A DNA stretch of 64,000 nucleotides from Catenovulum sediminis (GCF_007289895.1 NZ_CP041660.1:2542001-2606000), one strand, 5' to 3'. Positions 53,581 through 63,635 are shown, counted from the first letter of the stretch. A program made the numbers and translations. The notes: a model not told the origin generated them from the sequence alone.

Positions 53581-55542
53581 ATGGAACTTAATCTATTTGC
53601 TGAAATACTTTTACTGTTGCTTATCTCAGTTTTTTTAATCGCGCTATTTCGCCGATTAAAACTGGCGCCGATATTGGCTTATTTAGTTGCGGGTGTTATT
53701 GCGGGTCCCTCAGTCATTAATATTTTGTCAGATGCCAAAGAGATTAGTTTTGTTGGTGAGCTTGGGATTGTTTTTTTACTTTTTTCACTCGGTCTAGAAT
53801 TTTCTTTTCCACGTTTAATCGCCATGCGACATATGGTCTTTGGTGTGGGCTGTGGGCAGGTTGTATTAACACTGTTGGTTATTTTAGCGATTTGTTTGTT
53901 TAGTGGTTACGATTGGCAAGCGGCCTTGGTTGTCAGTTGTGCGATAGCCTTGTCTTCAACAGCGATTGTCATTAAGCAATTAACCGAAAATGGCAAGTTG
54001 CAAAATAAGCGTGGCCAACTCGCGGTATCTATCCTATTGTTTCAGGATCTGGCCGTAGTGCCTATGTTGATTGCGCTGCCTATTATAGCGGGCGGCTCTG
54101 ATGCTGATTTAGCATCGAGCCTGTTAGCTGCATTGATTAACGGTTTACTTGTCTTTGTTCTGTTAATCGCGGTTGGCAAATGGTTGCTGCCTCGTATTTT
54201 CAATGAAATTGCACAGGCTCGCTCGGATGAGTTATTCGTATTGACGACTATTTTGGTGGCATTATTGACTGCTGCCATTACACATCTATTCGGTCTGTCG
54301 ATGGCTTTAGGCGCATTTTTAGCGGGCATGATGTTGGGGGAAAGCCAATATAAACATCAATTGGAAGCGGATATTCGGCCATTTAGAGACATCTTAATGG
54401 GGCTATTTTTTATCAGTGTTGGTATGCAGCTGGATATTGCTTTGGTGTGGGCTTCTGTACATTGGTTGGTCTTTATAGTTGTGATTGTGCTGGCGCTAAA
54501 AGTTTTTTTAATTCAGCTTGTCGCTCGGTTTTTCAAACAAAATAAAACCGATGCTTGGGCCAGTGGTATTATGTTATGCCAAATGGGTGAGTTTGGTTTT
54601 GTTATAGCGGCACTTGCATTAGAGCATACGCTGATCGATAAACATCTTGCTTCGATGTTAATTGGTGTTGGTGTTGTCAGTATGGCGATTACCCCATATT
54701 TAGTGAATAGAGCGTCATTATTTGCACAATTTTTGGCCCGTCAGTCTTTAGTTGATGCTAAACCAGATAATTCTAATGAACATTCTAATTTGAGTAATCA
54801 CGTTATTATTTGCGGTTTTGGTCGTGTCGGTCAAATTGTCAGTCGCTTTCTAAAATTAGAGTCTATCCCTTATGTTGCATTAGATGTGGACCCGACTCGA
54901 ATACATGAAGCGAAGGCCGCTTATGAGCCGGTGCATTTTGGTGATGCGCGCAAAATCGAAATTCTCAAATCGGTCAATATTCATGCTGCACGTTTGGTTA
55001 TTATTGCCTTTGATGATATTGCAAAAGCCTTGGTGGTGATTGATTTAGTCAAAAAGCATGCACCAGCTGCTAAAATATTGGTGCGCACTCGCACTGACGA
55101 TAATTTACAGCAGCTTTTTGCCGCCGGGGCGGATGAGGTTATCCCAGAAACACTTGAAGGTAGCTTAATGTTGGTTTCACACGTTATGCTGCATTCCGGT
55201 GTACCGGTTAAGCGTATATTTGGCCGTGTCAGACGAGAGCGTAAAAACCACTATAATGGTTTACATGGATTTTATCGGGGCGATTCTTACAAGCAAAATG
55301 AACGAGAAATTGAGTATTTACATGCGGTCACTTTAACCGAAAGAGCCTTTGCGGTTGGTTTAAAGTTGAATGAATTGGATTTGCCACTTAGACGAGTTGA
55401 AGTAACCGGGATTCGGCGCGGAGATAAAGAAATTATTAACCCTGATCCGGATATTGCGTTGGAAGCGCAAGATGTTGTGATTATTTTGGGTGTCCCTAGA
55501 CGCGTCGAAAGAGCAGAGCGATATTTGCTAGAAGGCGCGTAA
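53581..55542 (+). CDS. Kef-type monovalent cation:proton antiporter (CPA2)
   Basis: A 653-residue inner-membrane protein. About 12 helices (1-390) make the CPA2 antiporter, with the conserved LGIVFLLFSLGLEFSFPRL and LGAFLAGMMLGESQYKHQLE. An RCK_N domain (402-515) has the nucleotide motif HVIICGFGRVGQIVSRFLK and binds NAD(H). A TrkA-C domain (about 560-650) ends it. It resembles KefB/KefC-like potassium efflux systems, though the glutathione-binding residues cannot be confirmed here. No KefF/KefG ancillary gene is adjacent. Confidence 0.88.
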   Translation: MELNLFAEILLLLLISVFLIALFRRLKLAPILAYLVAGVIAGPSVINILSDAKEISFVGELGIVFLLFSLGLEFSFPRLIAMRHMVFGVGCGQVVLTLLVILAICLFSGYDWQAALVVSCAIALSSTAIVIKQLTENGKLQNKRGQLAVSILLFQDLAVVPMLIALPIIAGGSDADLASSLLAALINGLLVFVLLIAVGKWLLPRIFNEIAQARSDELFVLTTILVALLTAAITHLFGLSMALGAFLAGMMLGESQYKHQLEADIRPFRDILMGLFFISVGMQLDIALVWASVHWLVFIVVIVLALKVFLIQLVARFFKQNKTDAWASGIMLCQMGEFGFVIAALALEHTLIDKHLASMLIGVGVVSMAITPYLVNRASLFAQFLARQSLVDAKPDNSNEHSNLSNHVIICGFGRVGQIVSRFLKLESIPYVALDVDPTRIHEAKAAYEPVHFGDARKIEILKSVNIHAARLVIIAFDDIAKALVVIDLVKKHAPAAKILVRTRTDDNLQQLFAAGADEVIPETLEGSLMLVSHVMLHSGVPVKRIFGRVRRERKNHYNGLHGFYRGDSYKQNEREIEYLHAVTLTERAFAVGLKLNELDLPLRRVEVTGIRRGDKEIINPDPDIALEAQDVVIILGVPRRVERAERYLLEGA

Positions 55543-55553
55543 AGCGCCTTCTA
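55529..55553. terminator. Hairpin at the end of the Kef gene
   Basis: TAGAAGGCGC (55529-55538), loop GTAAA, GCGCCTTCTA (55544-55553). A perfect 10-bp stem spanning the stop codon, between converging genes. No strong T-run. Confidence 0.6.
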
Positions 55554-55559
55554 ACAAAG

Positions 55560-56003
55560 TTACGTATGGATCAGTTCATGTGTCCAGCCGGCAAAATACA
55601 ATACGGCTACGTACCTGAGTGTTTTGCCCAAACCAACCAGTAGTAAAAATACGGGCAGCCTAACTTTCATTGTTCCGGCAATGAGCGTCAACGCATCACC
55701 ACCAACCGGTAACCATGCAAATAATAAGCTCCAAACGCCGTATTTATTAAACCAGTGCTGCATCTTATCTATTTGTTTATCACTAAAATAAAACCACTTT
55801 TTGTCCTTAAATTTTAATAAATACCAGCCTAAATAAAAGTTAACGACCGCACCTAATGTATTGCCACTGGCGGCCAAGATAACCAATAACCAGCCGGGAT
55901 GCCCTTGCTGAATTAAAGCATACAGAATGACTTCTGAATAAAATGGCAAAATAGTTGCTGCTAAAAATGAGCTAACAAATAATGTTATGTAGCTGACAAT
56001 CAT
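55560..56003 (-). CDS. YqaA-family (DedA/SNARE-associated-like) membrane protein
   Basis: A 147-residue protein with about four helices (ITLFVSSFLAATILPFYSEV, WLLVILAASGNTLGAVVNFY, WSLLFAWLPVGGDALTLIAG, FLLLVGLGKTLRYVAVLYFA). The PFYSEVILYALIQQGHPGW and GGDALTLIAG blocks are characteristic of YqaA. Members act in envelope homeostasis, but this one's job is unknown. Its ATG overlaps the GATase stop by 4 bases, so it is the last gene of the amidoligase operon. Confidence 0.85.
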   Translation of the reverse strand: MIVSYITLFVSSFLAATILPFYSEVILYALIQQGHPGWLLVILAASGNTLGAVVNFYLGWYLLKFKDKKWFYFSDKQIDKMQHWFNKYGVWSLLFAWLPVGGDALTLIAGTMKVRLPVFLLLVGLGKTLRYVAVLYFAGWTHELIHT

Positions 56004-56701
56004 GAGTGACGAGCCTTTTCAGCTTCTCTAACTAACCAATTGAATAGGCGGCGTTGTGTTTTTTTATACACTAGATATTCAGGGTGCCATTGTACCCCGA
56101 GAATGGGTTTTTGACCTGTATGTTCAATTGCTTGAATAAAGTGATCTCTATCGTATGCAACCGCCTGTAAATTATGACCTAATGTTTTTATCGCTTGGTG
56201 ATGCAGACTATTTACTTTGATCCCAGTACAGTTAAGTATTCGCGCTAGTTTTGAATTAGCATTCACTTTTACGGGCTTTTTAGCTCTTAAAATCGCTTTA
56301 TTGCTGGTTTTTCGGCGTTTATCGCGAATATCTGTATATAAACTACCGCCGCAGACGACGTTTATTAACTGATATCCTCGACAAATACCTAAGATCGGGA
56401 TGTGATTTTCGAGTGCCTTGTGAATATAGTTGATTTCTAGCTTATCTCGCTTTCTGTCGTATTGTGCCTTTGCTGTTACTTCTTCGCCGTATAAAGTAGG
56501 GTGGATATCATCCCCACCGGATATTATAAAGGCGTCGAAACGCTCGTTATATCGAGGACTATTGGCGCTGATGCGCACCGCTCTCGCTCCACAAATATAC
56601 AGTGACAGCCGAATACAGTTCCAAGAGGGCGAAATAAATTTGGCGTTACCGGTAACGCCAATTTTTAATTTTGGTAAATTTTTTCGAGTTCTTTGTGCCA
56701 T
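56000..56701 (-). CDS. Class I glutamine-amidotransferase-like hydrolase (PuuD type)
   Basis: A 233-residue protein. ILGICRGYQLINVVCGG holds the nucleophile Cys, and GVQWHPEYL the catalytic His, with Glu after it. FIISGGDDIHPTLYGEE is typical of gamma-glutamyl-gamma-aminobutyrate hydrolases. It overlaps the amidoligase gene by 37 bases and the YqaA gene by 4, so translation is coupled. Its partner suggests it removes or recycles a gamma-glutamyl-type amide made by the amidoligase (inference). Confidence 0.87.
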   Translation of the reverse strand: MAQRTRKNLPKLKIGVTGNAKFISPSWNCIRLSLYICGARAVRISANSPRYNERFDAFIISGGDDIHPTLYGEEVTAKAQYDRKRDKLEINYIHKALENHIPILGICRGYQLINVVCGGSLYTDIRDKRRKTSNKAILRAKKPVKVNANSKLARILNCTGIKVNSLHHQAIKTLGHNLQAVAYDRDHFIQAIEHTGQKPILGVQWHPEYLVYKKTQRRLFNWLVREAEKARHS

Positions 56702-57669
56702 GGCTTATCTATTTGTAACCAATCTTTTTGATGTGCTAACCAATTTTTAGCGAGTTGATTAAGCAGTTCTGTATCGTGCGCGATTTCTTCAACTACGCAC
56801 CAAATATTCCAACTTTCATGTAAAGACCAATCGCTTGTGCCGATGTGGCAGTTTGGTAAACGGTAATGAAACGTTGGTCGAGCATTTATTTTTTCTTTGG
56901 GTAAAGCTTTGGTAATTTTATCATCATCGATATGTCTAAACAGAGGCAGCATATCTAACGCTCGATTGCGGGTCGCATTATGCTTTAAGTAATCATTGAT
57001 TATTTGCTCAACAGATACATTATCATCATAGTTGAGAACGCACTTTTTAAAAGTTTTCGGGTAGGTGTCAATAAAAGGGGTTACCCTGCGGCTTAGGTCG
57101 ACTTTATGTTTTTTGATTAACCATTCTTCACACACAATATAAGCTTTTAAATAGTTGGCTATAGTGGCCGCGGATAAATCAGGTAGCTCAGTATTGATAT
57201 GTACTCCAAAGGCATACAAAACGGATTCGTCAGTGCCGCTAGCACCTTGTTTTCGAAGAGAATAGATTACAGGATCTATTAAATCTAACTGATTTATTTG
57301 GATGGGGGGACATACAATTTCAACCGGCACTAGCGTGGTGGAAATATCCGTTAACCAGCGCATAATGCGATCGCTGGCTTCATCTGTAAAGTCAGCTGGA
57401 GGCTGGCCATCAGCGGCAAGCTGCGCACGCTGACGGGCTTTAATTTTGGCATAGCGCCAATCAAGCTCTACTTTAAAGGTGCCTACATCGCTGACTTTGA
57501 CTGTGTATTCAGTGTCGTTTAAATTGTGATATTCAGTTGACAGTTTATCGGCAATCGTTTGTGCAACTTTTTGTATACTGACACCGGCAAACTCCAGCTC
57601 AAAACCGACCGTGCGATAATCGGCTTGTTTATTTTTACAGACTGTTGGTAGTTTATAATCTTTTTTCAT
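56665..57669 (-). CDS. Amidoligase family protein (ATP-dependent ligase)
   Basis: A 334-residue protein of the amidoligase-2 type. The YRTVGFELEFAGVSIQKV motif (E in VGFELEF) starts the glutamine-synthetase-like fold. PVEIVCPPIQI and VLYAFGVHINTELP (the FGxHIN block) with NRALDMLPLFRHIDDDKI, RPTFHYRLPNC follow. It should form an amide bond on an acidic substrate using ATP. Families like this are predicted, mostly from genomics, to make peptide or cell-wall modifications with a GATase partner. The substrate is unknown. It overlaps the PerM stop by 4 bases. Confidence 0.85.
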   Translation of the reverse strand: MKKDYKLPTVCKNKQADYRTVGFELEFAGVSIQKVAQTIADKLSTEYHNLNDTEYTVKVSDVGTFKVELDWRYAKIKARQRAQLAADGQPPADFTDEASDRIMRWLTDISTTLVPVEIVCPPIQINQLDLIDPVIYSLRKQGASGTDESVLYAFGVHINTELPDLSAATIANYLKAYIVCEEWLIKKHKVDLSRRVTPFIDTYPKTFKKCVLNYDDNVSVEQIINDYLKHNATRNRALDMLPLFRHIDDDKITKALPKEKINARPTFHYRLPNCHIGTSDWSLHESWNIWCVVEEIAHDTELLNQLAKNWLAHQKDWLQIDKPWHKELEKIYQN

Positions 57670-58769
57670 TTTGATTTCACCGTCATTATTTGAGACACCC
57701 TAATCCATTCAAGCGTTTGTGCACTGACTAAAATAATGGTGAGCATAGGTACCGCGATAATGGCGCCGGCTATACCCCACAGCCATCCCCAAAACACGAC
57801 AGATACGAAGACTATGATAGGATTTATTTTTAAACGCATTCCGTGCACTAAAGGATCAATTAATAACCCCGTAATATTCATCATGACCAAAAAACAGAGC
57901 GTCGGAGCGAGCGTCAGCCATAAAGTATCTGCCTGAGTTGCTGAAATTAATGTCAGTAAGACTGCGAGTATTGCAACCCCAACGTAAGGTACAAATCGTA
58001 AAAATGTGACCAAAACTAACCACACCCAAGGCATCGGCAGATCAAAATACCAAACGATTAGGCTTGTTACTGCACCACACAACGCATTGATTAGCGTCAC
58101 TGCCGCAAGATAGCGACCCACTTCGAAACGTAATCGGCGAAACAGTTTAATAAACTTACGTCTGGTTTTTCGTTTTGCAGATACACGAATCAAATTTAAA
58201 ATCAGGCTATCGCCGTGTGTCAGCAAAAAGAGTGTCAATGTGAGTATGATGATACCCACGCCAAAGCCAGTTTGTAACGACGTTAATAAACTCTCACCCC
58301 AGTTTTCTTCGGGTTTGACTAAGACGTTTGCTTCAGGCTCCTGCTCAATGATTTCTTCTACTGCATCAGATACTCGCTGTGAGGTTTCTTGAATATTTTC
58401 GATGGTATCTTTTAGTTCACGTTCATGTTTAAGGATATGACTGATGCTGTCAGGCGCGCTTTCCATCCACTGCGTTAAAGCGGGGATTGTTACCCAAACT
58501 GAAGCTACGATAAGGCCTGCACTGACAAGGATCATGGTTAATCCGCTTAGAAACCGGGGGAGCCCTAAATTTGTCAGAAAACGTACGGCCGGTGAAAGCA
58601 ATAATGACAATAAACAGGCGGCTACTAAAGGTAGAAATAGGTCTCTTGCCAGTGACAAACTGGAAACCAGCATAAAAGCGAAAATTAAAGGAATGCACCA
58701 AGCGTATTTATTTAACGGGCGCGAATTTGCAGTGGGACTCGGTTTTTCTACATCGCTGTGTGTTTTAAT
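57666..58769 (-). CDS. AI-2E/PerM-family transporter, unusual start
   Basis: About 367 residues if translation begins at the ATT at 58769, 5 bases after a perfect AGGAGG. From ATG 58673 (335 residues) the first helix (IFAFMLVSSLSLARDLFLPL) would be cut. The only ATG placed right after AGGAGG (58774) is out of frame and stops after 8 codons. So either ATT is used or a small frameshift is present. The body has about seven helices and the VRVSAKRKTRRKFIKLFRRL loop. AI-2E family members export small molecules; its role here is unknown. It heads the coupled operon. Confidence 0.82.
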   Translation of the reverse strand: MKTHSDVEKPSPTANSRPLNKYAWCIPLIFAFMLVSSLSLARDLFLPLVAACLLSLLLSPAVRFLTNLGLPRFLSGLTMILVSAGLIVASVWVTIPALTQWMESAPDSISHILKHERELKDTIENIQETSQRVSDAVEEIIEQEPEANVLVKPEENWGESLLTSLQTGFGVGIIILTLTLFLLTHGDSLILNLIRVSAKRKTRRKFIKLFRRLRFEVGRYLAAVTLINALCGAVTSLIVWYFDLPMPWVWLVLVTFLRFVPYVGVAILAVLLTLISATQADTLWLTLAPTLCFLVMMNITGLLIDPLVHGMRLKINPIIVFVSVVFWGWLWGIAGAIIAVPMLTIILVSAQTLEWIRVSQIMTVKSK

Positions 58770-58843
58770 GACATCCTCCTGAAAAACATCCTTAAGCCAT
58801 TATTATCATAACAGCTTAAGTGAATATTTCTAGGGAGTGCTCA

Positions 58844-60148
58844 TTATTCAATATCTGATTGCGGTCGCTCGGGTTTAGTATACCTTCTTACTTGCAGCAC
58901 TATACCCATTTCAGGGTGATCAAAGTAATGAATTTCACCCGAGCGGATACGCCTGTTCTGCTTAAAATGATAGGGGTATAAGAAGGTATCTTTATGCTCA
59001 AAACCAGCTGTACTGCTTTTCGCTGTTAAGGCTTTGTCGGCAAGTACCCGTTTGGGGTGCGGTCCAACCTTACGCACATTAAATTCTGTTTCAATAAACA
59101 AATAATGACGTAAATAAATTTTAAATAAACCATCTAATTGCCAGACATTTTTTGGGGTTCCGGCTATTTGTTGCTGTGCGAGCCAGATTTCCTGTTGTTT
59201 TTCAAACAGTGCGTTTTCGGCTGACCATTCTTTGTTTTCGATTTTTATCAGCACATCTTGAATATTATTTAAGATCTTTTGGTGATTTAACGCTTCATCG
59301 GCGAGCACGATTTCAGGTTGTCGTAAATCGCTTTCTGATCCCGGTATCAGGGTTTGATTGGTATCGACTTTTATCAGTGGCTCGCCGAAATAATCAAACT
59401 CTTTTGTATAGTTGTTACCTGCAAAGATACGCCAAGGTGTTTCTTGGTTTTCAGCTTCAACCGGTTGGCGCCAAGCTAAGTGCATCAGTGGCATAATATC
59501 CTTACGCCAACGAAACTTTGCTGCTAGCTCTTTAAATTGCAAATGCTCATCGTTCAATAGATACGGTTCGTCTCGGTATTCATCTACGGTTTGTGTGACA
59601 CGGCGTGGCAGTTGTGCCCAATACAGACTTTTATCTAATGCTATTAATGACTCTCGTTCAGGGTTTAACATACTGGGTTCGGGGATTCGGCAGTCAAAGT
59701 CATAATGCCAACTCGCAGCATCGATTGGAAAGACCAGTGATTCAATAAAGTCGTTTTTGCGACGGCTGGCAAGGTTTAAATCCAACACCAGTTGTGTGCT
59801 TAAATCGGCTGCACTGTCACTTTGTGCGCCAGCAGACATTGCCTGTGGCTCTAGCTCTTGATTATGCAAGTTGATTTGTAAGCTGGGTTGATACGGGTTA
59901 ACGATTTGACATTCGGGTAATAAATTACGGATTGTGTCGATATCTGGTTGGTATATCGGGCTCAGTAGATCGCGCGCATCGTTGACCATTATTGGTTGAA
60001 TTTTAGCGTCAAAATTTTCCTGCAAATTATCAGAGCTACTGTCATGGCTAAAAATGAGTAATTCAATCTCAAACCAGCGCTCTGCAAAAACATTCGGGCT
60101 GCTCACCAAAAGACCTGCTATGCACAGCGCGCGTATTATTTTTTCCAT
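58844..60148 (-). CDS. csiV: CsiV-family envelope protein
   Basis: A 434-residue protein with a signal peptide (ALCIAGLLVSSPNVFAE, cleavage near 22). The family start RWFEIELLIFSHDSS and the C-terminal FNVRKVGPHPKRVLA, HFKQNRRIRSGEIHYFDHPE are characteristic. In Vibrio cholerae CsiV binds peptidoglycan and supports the LpoA/PBP1A synthase. It is 13 bases after the mfd stop on the same strand, a known neighbourhood. The symbol is by similarity. Confidence 0.8.
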   Translation of the reverse strand: MEKIIRALCIAGLLVSSPNVFAERWFEIELLIFSHDSSSDNLQENFDAKIQPIMVNDARDLLSPIYQPDIDTIRNLLPECQIVNPYQPSLQINLHNQELEPQAMSAGAQSDSAADLSTQLVLDLNLASRRKNDFIESLVFPIDAASWHYDFDCRIPEPSMLNPERESLIALDKSLYWAQLPRRVTQTVDEYRDEPYLLNDEHLQFKELAAKFRWRKDIMPLMHLAWRQPVEAENQETPWRIFAGNNYTKEFDYFGEPLIKVDTNQTLIPGSESDLRQPEIVLADEALNHQKILNNIQDVLIKIENKEWSAENALFEKQQEIWLAQQQIAGTPKNVWQLDGLFKIYLRHYLFIETEFNVRKVGPHPKRVLADKALTAKSSTAGFEHKDTFLYPYHFKQNRRIRSGEIHYFDHPEMGIVLQVRRYTKPERPQSDIE

Positions 60149-60161
60149 TAAATATCCCGAT

Positions 60162-63100
60162 TTAAGCAGAAAGTTTTTGAGTAAATTCGTTAATCATAGA
60201 TTCTACCAGTTTCAAACGTTCACGGGTATCCTCTGCGATTATGTTGAACCTTAACTTATCCGGTCCACCCATACCATACACTTTGGGTTGTGATTGAATT
60301 AAGCCGATAATGAATGCCGGGTCAACTTTTGTTGATGAGCTAAACTCTATGACCCCACCTCTTGGTCCAGCATCTATCTTTTTGATGCCTGCTTTGGCAG
60401 CTTTCAGTTTAAACTGATTGATTTTGATGAGGTTTCTTGTTGCGTCGGGCAATAATCCAAAGCGGTCTATCAATTCGATTTGGAAATCGTCTAGTTCGTC
60501 TTCAGTATTGCAACTGGCCAGTCGTTTGTATAAGGACAAGCGTATATTGACGTCTGGGATGTAATCATCTGGCAATAGTGCAGGGATGCGAAGCTCCATT
60601 TCTGTTTGGTTTTGTAAAACTGAGTCAAGCGAAGGTTCTTTGCCTTGTTTTAGCGACTCAACAGCTTGCTCTAACATTTCCATATACAGTGAAAATCCGA
60701 TTGAGCTGATTTGTCCGCTTTGATCTTCACCCAATAGCTCACCGGCACCCCTAATTTCTAAATCGTGTGTGGCCAGTGCAAAACCAGCGCCTAAGTCTTC
60801 TAATTGTTCAATGGCTTCCAGTCGTTTTAATGCATCTTTTGTCATGCGTTTGGGATGTGGTGTCATTAAATATGCGTAAGCTTGATGATGCGAACGACCC
60901 ACACGACCTCTTAACTGGTGTAATTGCGCCAGACCAAAATTATCTGCTCTGTCGATGATAATGGTATTTGCACTTGGAATGTCGATACCCGTTTCAATAA
61001 TAGTTGTACACACTAAGACATTATATCTTTGGTGGTAAAAGTCTGACATCACTTGCTCTAGCTCACGCTCGCGCATCTGCCCGTGCGCCACAATCACATT
61101 GGCTTCTGGCAATAATTCTCGGATATTCGTGGCTGTTTTTTCGATTGTATCGACAGAGTTATGCAGATAATAAACCTGTCCACCACGCATAATTTCACGT
61201 GATACTGCTTCTTTGACGAGATCATCGTCATATTGACGGACAAAAGTTTTCACTGACAAGCGTTTTTTCGGGGGGGTTGCTATGATAGATAAATCCCGCA
61301 TGCCACTCATTGCCATATTCAATGTTCGCGGAATAGGTGTTGCGGTTAAGGTGAGTATATCCACGTCCGCTCTTCGTGATTTAATCAATTCTTTTTGTTT
61401 AACGCCAAACCTGTGTTCTTCATCTACTACCAGTAAGCCAAGGTCTTTAAACTTAATGTCTTTCGACAACAGTTTATGTGTACCAATAATGATATCGACT
61501 TTGCCTTCACTGACGCGTTTAAGTATTTCATTTTGCTGCTTGGTCGATTTAAAGCGTGATAATACTTCTACTTCTACCGGCCAGTCGGCAAACCTGTCTT
61601 TAAAGTTTTCAAAGTGTTGCTGAGCCAATAGGGTTGTAGGCACTAATACCGCGACTTGTTTGCCGGCGTTAACTGAAATAAATGCAGCACGCATCGCAAC
61701 TTCAGTTTTACCAAAACCCACATCACCACAGACCAATCTGTCCATCGCATTAGGCGATTGCATATCGGCCATGACATTTTGAATTGCATCTAATTGATCT
61801 TGGGTTTCTTCAAACGGGAAGCCAGCACTAAACTGACGGTATTGTTCACTGTCTAATTCAAATTTATAACCCGGTTTTGCATTACGCCTAGCGTAAATAT
61901 CTAACAGTTCAGCCGCGACATCGCGCACTTTCTCAAGGGCCTTGCGTTTGGCTTTATCCCACGCATCACTGCTGAGTTTATGCAGTGGCGCGTGTTCTAC
62001 ATCACCGCCTGTATAACGGGCGATCAGGTGCAATGCTGAAACCGGAACATATAGTTTTGAATCGGCGTATTCTATGGTGACAAATTCAGTTGCGACGCCT
62101 GCTGCGTCAATTGTCTGTAAGCCAAGGTATCGACCGACACCATGATTTAAGTGGACAACTGGCTGACCTACACTCAGCTCGGCGAGGTTTTTAACCACTG
62201 ACTCAGTAGAAGCGCTTTGCCCCTTGGCGCTGCTACGCCTGCGTCTTTGGCTGACACGATTGCCCAATAATTCTGTTTCTGTAATAACGGCAATTTTTTG
62301 TCCGTTAATATCACAGATAAAACTATGTTCTATGTCCGCGACAACAATGCCATATTGGGCATTGTTTTTAAGGAAATTTGCTAACCCTTTGTATTCTTTT
62401 GGTTTTATTTTTGCTTGTTTTAAAAGGTCGAGTAGTGTTTCGCGGCGACCTTGCGATTCTACGATAAATAATACACGTGCGACTTCTTGTTGAACAAAGT
62501 CGTTTAACTTTTGATAGGGGGCGTTCAGTTGAGCATTGATCGCAATATCCGGCAGCGGCTGGGTCGCGAAGTTGTAGCGACCTGTTTTGCTTTCTAAGGT
62601 ACTGCTGTGTAACTCGATACGGGCAAACTTTTTCAGTTCGCTAAATAGCTCTTCAATGGTTAAAAATAGATCGTTCGGTTGTAACAGCGGGCGACGTACG
62701 TCATATCTGCGGTTTTCGTAACGTTTAAGAACATCATCCCTAAAGTGCTTGCAGGACGTTTCAATCGACTCACTAAAAACAATTTGCGTGTTGTTTGGCA
62801 GGTGGTCAAACAAACTACTGGTGTTATCAAAAAACAATGGCAGATAATACTCAATACCCGCCGGCATGATTTTTTTACTGACTTGGTAGTATATTGATTC
62901 TTTGTCGGTACTGGGTTCAAATTTGTTGCGCCAGTTTTGGCGGAATTTTTCGATGCCTGCGTCGTCAGTTGGAAATTCATGCGCTGGCAGTAAATCGACT
63001 GATTCGATTTGATCGCCACTGCGTTGTGTTTCCGGATCAAAAACACGAATCGAGTCAACTTCATCATCAAAAAAATCAATTCTAAATGGCGACTGACTAC

Positions 63101-63635
63101 CCATAGGAAATAAATCTAGCAACGATCCTCTGACACTGAATTCACCGTGTTCCATAACTTGGTCAACTATTCGATAGCCAGCATAAGTGAGGCGTTCGCG
63201 CATTGAATCAATATTCAGCTTATCATTTTTATTTAAGATTAAACTATATTGAGCCAAATAATCAGGCGGTGCCATACGCATCAACAAGGTATTAACCGAT
63301 ACCACATAGACACCTTGTTTTTGTTGTAAGCGATGCAAGGTATGTAAGCGTTGTGAAATAATGTCCTGATGTGGTGAAAAGGTATCGTATGGCAAGGTTT
63401 CCCAATCTGGGAAATAATAGGCGTTCAACCCTTTTTCTGTTAATAAAGAGTCTATTTCTGCGGATAATCTGAGCGCAGACGCTGTATCGGGTGTGATCAC
63501 CACAACAGGTTCTGATTGATGTAAACTCAGTTGGCTGATTGCAAACGCGCTACTGCTACCGTGTAATTGGCCCCATTTTATATGGTCGGATTTTTTCAGT
63601 GGTTGAGCTGGTTGAGTTATTTCGCAGAAATTCAT
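60162..63635 (-). CDS. mfd: Transcription-repair coupling factor
   Basis: A 1157-residue DNA translocase (E. coli 1148) that removes stalled RNA polymerase and recruits UvrA. The N-terminal UvrB-like part (DWETLPYDTFSPHQDIISQR, VMEHGEFSVRGSLLDLFPMG), RNA polymerase-interacting domain (VGQPVVHLNHGVGRYLGLQT), helicase motifs (VCGDVGFGKTEVAMRAAF, VVDEEHRFGVKQKE, TATPIPRTLNMAMSG, QLRGRVGRSHHQAYAYL) and the C-terminal TRCF domain are all present. ATG 63635 begins MNFCEITQPAQPLK. The 289 bases to the argD start (63636-63924) carry both promoters. Confidence 0.97.
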   Translation of the reverse strand: MNFCEITQPAQPLKKSDHIKWGQLHGSSSAFAISQLSLHQSEPVVVITPDTASALRLSAEIDSLLTEKGLNAYYFPDWETLPYDTFSPHQDIISQRLHTLHRLQQKQGVYVVSVNTLLMRMAPPDYLAQYSLILNKNDKLNIDSMRERLTYAGYRIVDQVMEHGEFSVRGSLLDLFPMGSQSPFRIDFFDDEVDSIRVFDPETQRSGDQIESVDLLPAHEFPTDDAGIEKFRQNWRNKFEPSTDKESIYYQVSKKIMPAGIEYYLPLFFDNTSSLFDHLPNNTQIVFSESIETSCKHFRDDVLKRYENRRYDVRRPLLQPNDLFLTIEELFSELKKFARIELHSSTLESKTGRYNFATQPLPDIAINAQLNAPYQKLNDFVQQEVARVLFIVESQGRRETLLDLLKQAKIKPKEYKGLANFLKNNAQYGIVVADIEHSFICDINGQKIAVITETELLGNRVSQRRRRSSAKGQSASTESVVKNLAELSVGQPVVHLNHGVGRYLGLQTIDAAGVATEFVTIEYADSKLYVPVSALHLIARYTGGDVEHAPLHKLSSDAWDKAKRKALEKVRDVAAELLDIYARRNAKPGYKFELDSEQYRQFSAGFPFEETQDQLDAIQNVMADMQSPNAMDRLVCGDVGFGKTEVAMRAAFISVNAGKQVAVLVPTTLLAQQHFENFKDRFADWPVEVEVLSRFKSTKQQNEILKRVSEGKVDIIIGTHKLLSKDIKFKDLGLLVVDEEHRFGVKQKELIKSRRADVDILTLTATPIPRTLNMAMSGMRDLSIIATPPKKRLSVKTFVRQYDDDLVKEAVSREIMRGGQVYYLHNSVDTIEKTATNIRELLPEANVIVAHGQMRERELEQVMSDFYHQRYNVLVCTTIIETGIDIPSANTIIIDRADNFGLAQLHQLRGRVGRSHHQAYAYLMTPHPKRMTKDALKRLEAIEQLEDLGAGFALATHDLEIRGAGELLGEDQSGQISSIGFSLYMEMLEQAVESLKQGKEPSLDSVLQNQTEMELRIPALLPDDYIPDVNIRLSLYKRLASCNTEDELDDFQIELIDRFGLLPDATRNLIKINQFKLKAAKAGIKKIDAGPRGGVIEFSSSTKVDPAFIIGLIQSQPKVYGMGGPDKLRFNIIAEDTRERLKLVESMINEFTQKLSA

